64,000 nucleotides of DNA from Vombatus ursinus (taxonomy: Eukaryota > Chordata > Mammalia > Diprotodontia > Vombatidae). Position 1 is the first letter of the stretch; the number at the start of each line of letters is the position of its first letter. The DNA lies in contig NW_020949602.1 in assembly GCF_900497805.2 (NCBI RefSeq), positions 8,547,790 through 8,611,789 of the forward strand. Reading direction: 5' to 3'. Shown here one piece after another: positions 58,076 through 64,000 of the stretch. A model generated the notes under the pieces. That model saw only the letters and a program-made list of their open reading frames with translations. It made no database searches and was not told the origin of the DNA. A program made the position numbers and the translations under genes.

Positions 58076-58514
58076 CGATTGAAAGTGATCACTAGGTCCT
58101 CATCTGTCAGCGACAGACCCACCTTTGCATTTGGTTCAGAAGAAGACCAAGGGAGAAAAGTGAACGCTTTCATCTCTCTTCCAGTTCCAGCTTGAACTGA
58201 CCCCCATGACATTTGGTCTTGCAGACAGAGCGCTCACCCTCTAGGGACGTGTCGGAAGGGAGAACCGTGGGCACAGAGGCAGAGGTTCTGAAATCGGTGG
58301 TCACTGGGTCCATCGAAGTGAGCGGCTTTGGCCGTAGACTTGGCGTGTTTAATGAGATCAAGGCCCAAGAACAGGGCTCTAAGGGCTACTCCCTCCGGAG
58401 AGCCCCGGTGTGTCTTGTCTGAAACTTAGAGCTTTAGAGAAAAATACCTTCTTCACTGTGGGAGGGAGGAGAGAAGCCAGAGGTACCATCAGATCATCTA
58501 CAGTGAGACCTGTG

Positions 58515-58640
58515 ATACAGTCGTTCCTATATGCCAGCGTTGTGCTAAGCACTGAGGGTTCAAAGAGAAAAGGGAGACAGTCCCTGCCCCCATGGCACTT
58601 ACATCCTAGTAGGAGGAGATAGCACATATGGGAGGAGTCA
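58515..58640 (+). repeat. Unassigned ancient repeat, head
   Basis: 'gtgctaagcactgagggttc', 'agtccctgcccccatggcac', 'ttacatcctagtaggagg'. Confidence 0.8.
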
Positions 58641-58769
58641 TCAGCTCGGTGGAAGGCAAGGCCAAGCAGCCCTTTGGGCTCCCATAAAGACAGGAGGCCC
58701 GTCTGCTTTGGAGTCCAGCCCAGGGCTGGACTGGCTAAACTCAGAAGAGGAAAACTCAGAGGAGAGACA

Positions 58770-59158
58770 AGTCAGAAAACTTAGAACTGGAACGGACCTC
58801 AAAGTCAAATAGCCTAACATTCTCATTTTACAAATGAAGAAACCAAGGTCCAGAAAGGGTCCTGGTATAGCTAGTATTGGACTTAAGGGCAGGAAGATCT
58901 GAATTCAAATCCTTTTAGACCATTCTTAACTGTGTGACCCCGGGCAAGTCATTTACCCTCTGTCTGCCTCAGTTTCCTTATCTGCAAAATGGGGATAAAA
59001 ATGGCACCTACTTCCCAAGGTTATTGTGAGGATCAAATGAGATAATTTTCATGAAGACCTTAATGTGCTTTATAAATGCTAGCTATTATTATTTGACCTG
59101 CCCAAAATCTCTGTCGGTAGTAAGTGACACAGCTGGGATTTGAACCCAGATCTCCTGT
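58770..59158 (-). repeat. MIR-like SINE split by a forward SINE
   Basis: 58770-58852 ('aactggaacggacctcaaag', 'aatgaagaaaccaaggtcca') and 59093-59158 ('ttgacctgcccaaaatctct', 'gctgggatttgaacccagat') are two halves of one minus-strand SINE. Confidence 0.8.
58855..59090 (+). repeat. MIR/Mar-type SINE, nested, with (ATT)n tail
   Basis: 'gaattcaaatccttttagac', 'gtgaccccgggcaagtcatt', 'ctgcctcagtttccttatct', 'ccaaggttattgtgagga', 'tgctttataaatgctagcta', then 'ttattatt'. Confidence 0.85.
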
Positions 59159-59919
59159 CTCCACATTCCGTGGTCCCCCACTTCTACTACCCAGAAAGGT
59201 GTAAACAGCGACCACCAATACTAGTCATTCCCATGGTCTGGCTCCGGCATAGTGTTGGGGTCTTAGGTCACGTTCTCCAGGGATGCCCCAACCTTTTGTG
59301 GGCCCCTCAGTGCAGCGGGGAAGGCGAACCACCCCACGGTTTGGCCCTGGGCTTCGGGGCCAAAAGCTCCCAGAGGAGCAGCCGATAGGAACGCTGAAGC
59401 CATTGAGAAGATTCTCCCATGTTCCCCTGTGTTAGTCAGGCTTAGACTGTGGTCTTTGCCACGGTAACGTCTTGTTTGTCATCTCCACATTTTCCACTTC
59501 ATTAATAAGACAGTGACATACGGTGAGAGTCATCATTTACTTCCCCAATCCTGTGTCACTCTAATGAAGAGCTCCAAACCCACTCGTTTCCTTTGTGATG
59601 CTGGCTGCCGCCCCCTCCCCGAGCCGAGGCTCCCCTCTTCTTCATCAAGTCGGGGGTTGAGGAGACTTGGGAGCGCTTTAGTCCCACCTCCTCCTTCCAG
59701 CCAGAATCCCTCCTGTGACATACCTGGTGGGCCATCATGCAGCTTCTGCCTGAAGCCCCCTAAGACTTTTGTATGCCTCCCACGTGAGTCACAGCTTTCC
59801 TTGTTATAGAGAGAACCTTATAGGAACTGGGCAGGAATGAGAGAGATTGGACCTTGACTAGCTGGAGGAGCCTGGCCAGGTATCTGGTGCCTCCACATCC
59901 CCATTCCACACCTCTCCCC

Positions 59920-60005
59920 AGAAGAATGTAAGCTCACTGAAGGCAGGAAGCGTTTTGTGTTTACATTCCTATCCTCAGCGGCCACTGCAGTGCCTAACAC
60001 ATTTA
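59920..60005 (+). repeat. L2 3'-terminal fragment
   Basis: 'gaatgtaagctcactgaagg', 'caggaagcgttttgtgttta', 'cagtgcctaacacat'. Confidence 0.75.
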
Positions 60006-60104
60006 TTTTTTGAAGCAGACCCATGGGAGAGGGATTGCTCAATTAGAATACTCTGTCTCCCAGTGCAGGTTGACCGCTGCTTGACAGATTCTAGCGTCAG
60101 AAAG

Positions 60105-60225
60105 TTGCCTGGGTCCATTGAGGCATGATATGACTTACCCAGTATTCCCCAGCCACATTGTCTCAGAGGAGAGACTTGAACCCAAGCCCTCATGATTCCA
60201 AGGCCAGCTCTTTATCCTCTCCATT
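60105..60225 (-). repeat. SINE head fragment
   Basis: 'ggagagacttgaacccaagc', 'ccaaggccagctctttatcc'. Confidence 0.7.
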
Positions 60226-60227
60226 TA

Positions 60228-60415
60228 AAAGATAGAGTGCTTGCCTGGGAATAAAGAAACTCGAGTTCAAATTCCATCTCAGACACTAGCTGTAAGTCAC
60301 TGGGCAGATCATGTCACCTGTCTGAGTTTTCTCTTCTGTAAAATGAAGGGATTGGACCCATTGACATCAGGGTTCCCTTCCAGCCCTGACTCAGTGGTTC
60401 TAGGCTACAATACCG
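60228..60415 (+). repeat. MIR-like SINE, full length
   Basis: 'actcgagttcaaattccatc', 'gagttttctcttctgtaaaa', 'gggattggacccattgacat', 'ggttcccttccagccctgac'. Confidence 0.85.
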
Positions 60416-60639
60416 TGCTGCCTCGTGCCCACCATATACATAGGAGGATGTTAGAAAATGCTTTCTCAATTGAAACTGTAAGATGGGGAATTATCTCTAT
60501 CTTATGGGATTTTTTTCAAGTAAATACTCTGTAAATTCAGAAGTACTAGTTGGAAAAAAAAACAAGTTAGCTTTGTGACTTCACAGCCTCCCATATTGGT
60601 TAGCTCTAATTTTTAATAGTTACTTAATAATTTCTAATA

Positions 60640-60905
60640 CAACAAAATCTTCCCTGAGACTTCCACCTGCCAGTTGGTCCTAATTCTGTTCTCTGGGGTA
60701 GCCCTAGTCCAAAGGAATTATCTTAACAGTTGAAGGTAATTATCCCACCTTAGTCCACCCCTAAATATCCTAAGCGATCTTTTCCCTCATTCCATAGGTC
60801 ATGATTTTCTGTCCCCTTTGACATGATGGCAGCCAGCTTCTCAGCATTGTCTGTCTTGTCAGTGTCTAGAATGTGGAACTGAGCACAGAACTCCATGTGT
60901 AATCA
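60640..60905 (-). repeat. CR1/L3-like LINE 3' fragment
   Basis: 'ccagttggtcctaattctgt', 'tctctggggtagccctagtc', 'agcattgtctgtcttgtcag', 'tgtctagaatgtggaactga'. Confidence 0.75.
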
Positions 60906-60944
60906 TCATCATTATTATTATTAGCATTCATGTAGCACAAGTTG

Positions 60945-61101
60945 GGTTCTTAACTTTTTGGGTGAGTTATAGACTCCTTTGTATTTCTGGGGATGCCTAT
61001 GGACTCCTTCTCAGAGGCATCTTTTTAAATACATAAAATAAAGTACACAGGTTCAAAGGGACACCAATTATATTGAAATATAGTCATCAGTATGTTTGTA
61101 T

Positions 61102-61148
<47 letters not shown>

Positions 61149-61168
61149 CAGTGGACCCCCTGATCCAG
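60945..61168 (+). mobile_element. hAT-like non-autonomous DNA transposon, third copy, with (CA)n
   Basis: 'gttgggttcttaactttttg', 'cctatggactccttctcaga', 'taaatacataaaataaagta', 'attatattgaaatatagtca', 'gtggaccccctgatccag'. A (CA)n tract at 61103-61144 has grown inside it. Confidence 0.6.
61103..61144. repeat. (CA)n microsatellite
   Basis: About 20 CA units after gtatgta. Confidence 0.97.
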
Positions 61169-61284
61169 CCGAGCCCAGAATTGAACAAGAATGCCCTCCA
61201 CATCATTCTCCCGAATTGCTTTTCTGGCTTTTGACTCAGGAGAACCAGTGATGGGGGGCCCACTGTTTGCCAATGTAGCACTTT

Positions 61285-61552
61285 CTACTTTTTGTTATTC
61301 AGTCGTTTTTCAGTCATGTCTGACTCATCATGACTCCATTTTGGGGGTTTTCTTGGCTGAGATGATTTGGTTGGCCATTTCCATCTGCAGCTCATTTTAC
61401 AGATGAGGAAACTGAGGCAAACAGGGTGAAGTGACTTGCCCAGGGTTACCCAGCTATAAGTGTCTGAGGCTGGATTTGAACTCAACAAGATTCATTTTGC
61501 TGACTCTGGAACCAACATTCTATCCACTGCACCTCCTGGCTGCTCCCTTTCT
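61285..61552 (-). mobile_element. Mar1-type marsupial SINE, full length
   Basis: Reverse complement: 'ttgttattcagtcgtttttc', 'cagtcatgtctgactcatca', 'ccattttgggggttttcttg', 'acagatgaggaaactgaggc', 'cccagggttacccagctata', 'ccactgcacctcctggctgc'. Confidence 0.93.
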
Positions 61553-61634
61553 ACTTTGGTACACCTCTCTTTGTTAAGAAACCCTTCCTTACATTCCGCT
61601 GAAATAGGCAGGTTTCAGCAGACACGTGGACTTT

Positions 61635-61830
61635 TGTGTGGTGAAAAGAACCCTGATTTAGAATCAGGAGACCTGGGTTCAAGTTTCACTCTTCCACTGA
61701 CTTCCTGACTACACCCTTGATAAATCTTTGGGCTCCAGATCTCACTGGTCAGTACACCTGACCTTGGGCAAGTCACTTCTACTCTTTGGGTCTCGGTTTC
61801 CTTATCTGTAAAATGGGGTCAGTGTTTTTT
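61635..61830 (+). repeat. MIR-like SINE
   Basis: 'tgtggtgaaaagaaccctga', 'gacctgggttcaagtttcac', 'gaccttgggcaagtcacttc', 'ggtttccttatctgtaaaat'. Confidence 0.82.
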
Positions 61831-61989
61831 GGGGGTTTTTTTGCCAGTCCGTGATAGAGCTCCCTGTTACCTTGAACAGTCAATGGCTCTTTCAGTGGCC
61901 AGCATCTGCCAGTTAGCTAACGATGTCACCACTCTTGGTATTCAGTTTCCTCACCCCTGAAGTGGGGCTAATTACATTTGCACTCCCTT

Positions 61990-62238
61990 CCTCATGAGGT
62001 TCTCATATAGCACCTTAACCTTTGCAAAGTCCTTTAGAAATAATATTTCATTTGATCCTCATGATAACCTGAGAGGTAGGTGCTATTATTATCCCCATTT
62101 CACAAGTGAGGAAACTGAGGCAGGCGGTGGCTAAGAGACTTGCTCAGTGTAACGCAGCAATTTAAGTGTCTTAGGCTGGATTTGAGCTCAGGTTTTCCAA
62201 ACTCCATGTCCAGTGCTTTATCCATTCTGCTTGTAAAG
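61990..62238 (-). repeat. MIR-type SINE, full length
   Basis: 'cctttgcaaagtcctttaga', 'gagaggtaggtgctattatt', 'gaggaaactgaggcaggcgg', 'cagtgctttatccattctgc'. Confidence 0.87.
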
Positions 62239-62239
62239 G

Positions 62240-62470
62240 AGAAGTGGAAAATTATTCTGATGATGATGAGACAGTGAGGTACAGGCCACAAAATGCGTCA
62301 TAACCCTTTGTGACCTTGGCTAAGTCATTTGTATTATCTGTTAAAAGGGGAGACTAACAGACACCCTACCCACCCCATTGTGACAGTGAACTGAATGGAA
62401 CACGGAAACATTTCTAAAAGTTTATAAATGTTCTCCATTCCAGTGCCAGGTGTAATTATTATTGCCATCA
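62240..62470 (+). repeat. SINE, worn
   Basis: 'gtgaccttggctaagtcatt', 'tgtattatctgttaaaaggg', 'tgtgacagtgaactgaatgg'. Confidence 0.6.
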
Positions 62471-63701
62471 CATAGTGAAATACAAATGGATGTCAGCAAG
62501 CCAGAAGTGCTTTTTTTTTTTTAAACTAATCAGTTGCCTCTGGCACCAACAGCCAGCCTGGCAGCTGTGGCAAAAAAAAAAAAATTGGGGAAAGAGGATC
62601 TAGAGGGGAAATCTGCTTTTCGCAGGGAACAAAATACATTCCTTAAAACAAGTTTTAAAAATTCATATCCGTGCCCGAAAAATATTCGGAATGATCTGAG
62701 CATTCCATGCCCAGGGTGGGCACCACTGCCCATCATTTGGGGGGAGGTTTCCGTGCCATGGTATTTGGTGAGCAGTCAGTGGGAGCCATGCCTCCCCAGG
62801 ATGCCATGGCAACCAGAAGTGCTAACTTGCATAATAATCAGTCCTGGGGAAGTCACGTGTTTGGCCCCCACCAGTGAGCGCCCATCTTGGAGCCTTACAC
62901 CTGGTAAGGAAATAAGCCCTATTGGATTGGCCAGGACAGCTAGTGAGTGGCTCCTTTCCAAGCATTTAAGACCATGGCAATGTGTTCCTTCAGATCTCCT
63001 ACGGCACCTAAAGAATTACAGGGAATTGCTGTCAGACCATTGGACTGGTACTTTTTTTTTTTGTATTCTTACCCTTTAAAGTGAAATATACTATATTGCC
63101 CTCCACACTCCTCTACAATAAAGCTCAGCTCATTTTTGTAGAATTCGAAAGGACCAGAGACATGCTGTAAAAATTATCCTCGCCTTACCCTCCCCAAAAA
63201 AAATGAAATTAGCAATTTAGCCTTAGAATTCTAGAGGAAAGAAATCCTTTTTGAATAACGATGAATATGACTCAAATAAAACTGGCCAGCCTTCCTTTTC
63301 TAATCAATTAAGATATGCAACCACTTGATTTAAAAATTCATAAAAGACTCATAAGCATCATTCATGTCTTCTTTATAAATCCCTTTCATTTTTTAAGATC
63401 TAGAATTTCTCTTCAAGCAGTATCAGGTGGGTGCTAATGTTTATAATGTAGATGAAGCTGGGGTACCCCCTCCTCAACAAATTGCCTTTCTGTATTGAGG
63501 AATATCATAGGAACTGCCTGCCTTTGTGCTGGGATTTCAGTGGTCATCAGGTGCTGAGCAAAAGAGACCCTGGACAAAAATGGTCATAATTACATTGATA
63601 GGAAGCTTGAAGGTTTGTTGAGCACTCTCTAGACATTTCCTCCTTGGGGCCTCCCTACTGCCCTGTGAGGTTGGTGCTACATGCATGCTCATCCGCCTTT
63701 T

Positions 63702-64000
63702 GCAGGTCATAGTAAGTGTTTAATAAAGGCAGATCACAGTAGGTCATATTAAGTCAGTGCTTAATAAATGCAGGTTATAGTAAGTGCTTAATAAATTCAG
63801 GTCATAGTAGGTCATAGTAAGTGCTTACTAAATGCAGGTCATAGTAAATCATATTCAGTAATAGTAAGTGCTTAATAAATGCAGNNNNNNNNNNATCATA
63901 TTCAGTAATAGTAAGTGCTTAATAAATGCAGGTCATAGTAAGTGCTTAATAAATGCAGATCACAGTAGGTCATATTAAGTCATAGTGCTTAATAAATACA
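63702..64000 (+). repeat. 27-bp minisatellite, interrupted by an assembly gap
   Basis: Tandem array of a 27-base unit with core TAGTAAGTGCTTAATAAAT and variants (aggtcata / agatcaca starts, shorter and longer units). Ten N at 63885-63894 lie inside it, so copy number is unknown; it continues past the window edge. The core equals the extreme 3' end of L2 ('taggtgcttaataaatgc'), so the array probably grew from an L2 tail. Confidence 0.93.

Noticed and set aside
63702-64000. CRISPR-like array of 27-bp repeats
   Set aside because: Direct tandem units without unique spacers in a vertebrate intron; a minisatellite.

Overview
The window is part of a mammalian, almost certainly marsupial, chromosome. 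It lies inside one large gene, nuclear factor I A (NFIA), read on the + strand. The marsupial call rests on many full-length copies of two tRNA-derived SINE types of the Mar1/WSINE kind. One is about 250 bp long and ends in a 'gccaagaaaaccccaaatgg' block. The other is about 150 bp long and ends in 'ccccaattgcc' plus an A-rich tail. They sit among older MIR-like SINEs, L2 and CR1/L3 LINE ends, and one decayed L1. I cannot name the species from sequence alone.

Five NFIA coding exons are present, with consensus AG/GT borders and matching phases: 4310-4427, 12312-12439, 38380-38508, 53169-53347 and 56221-56386. Together they hold 720 nt (240 codons). They correspond to roughly residues 234-473 of the 509-residue human protein, which would be exons 5-9 in the usual numbering (recalled from memory). 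They encode the C-terminal transactivation half. The DNA-binding/dimerisation domain lies upstream of the window, and the last two exons lie downstream. No other protein-coding gene is supported; every other open frame looks like chance or repeat-derived.

Layout: 1-4309 is the end of intron 4, with a nearly perfect inverted duplication (arms about 1740-2115 and 3825-4207) ending about 100 bp before exon 5. 4428-12311 is intron 5, with a fossil L1 near 5.9-7.3 kb and a repeat-poor block at 8.2-9.1 kb. 12440-38379 is intron 6, the largest here, with dense SINEs, simple repeats and several repeat-free blocks that look like regulatory DNA. 38509-53168 is intron 7. 53348-56220 is intron 8, dominated by a polypyrimidine tract. 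56387-64000 is the start of intron 9, ending in a 27-bp minisatellite. Two runs of exactly ten N (27649-27658 and 63885-63894) are assembly gaps inside low-complexity sequence.

The strongest unexplained structure is the inverted duplication in intron 4, because its arms are far more alike than the old repeats around them. Secondary points are a second, older inverted pair at 46.14/47.54 kb, motif-rich repeat-free blocks that are enhancer candidates, and nested SINE insertions. I found no evidence of a wholly new system such as a new mobile element with genes or a CRISPR array.
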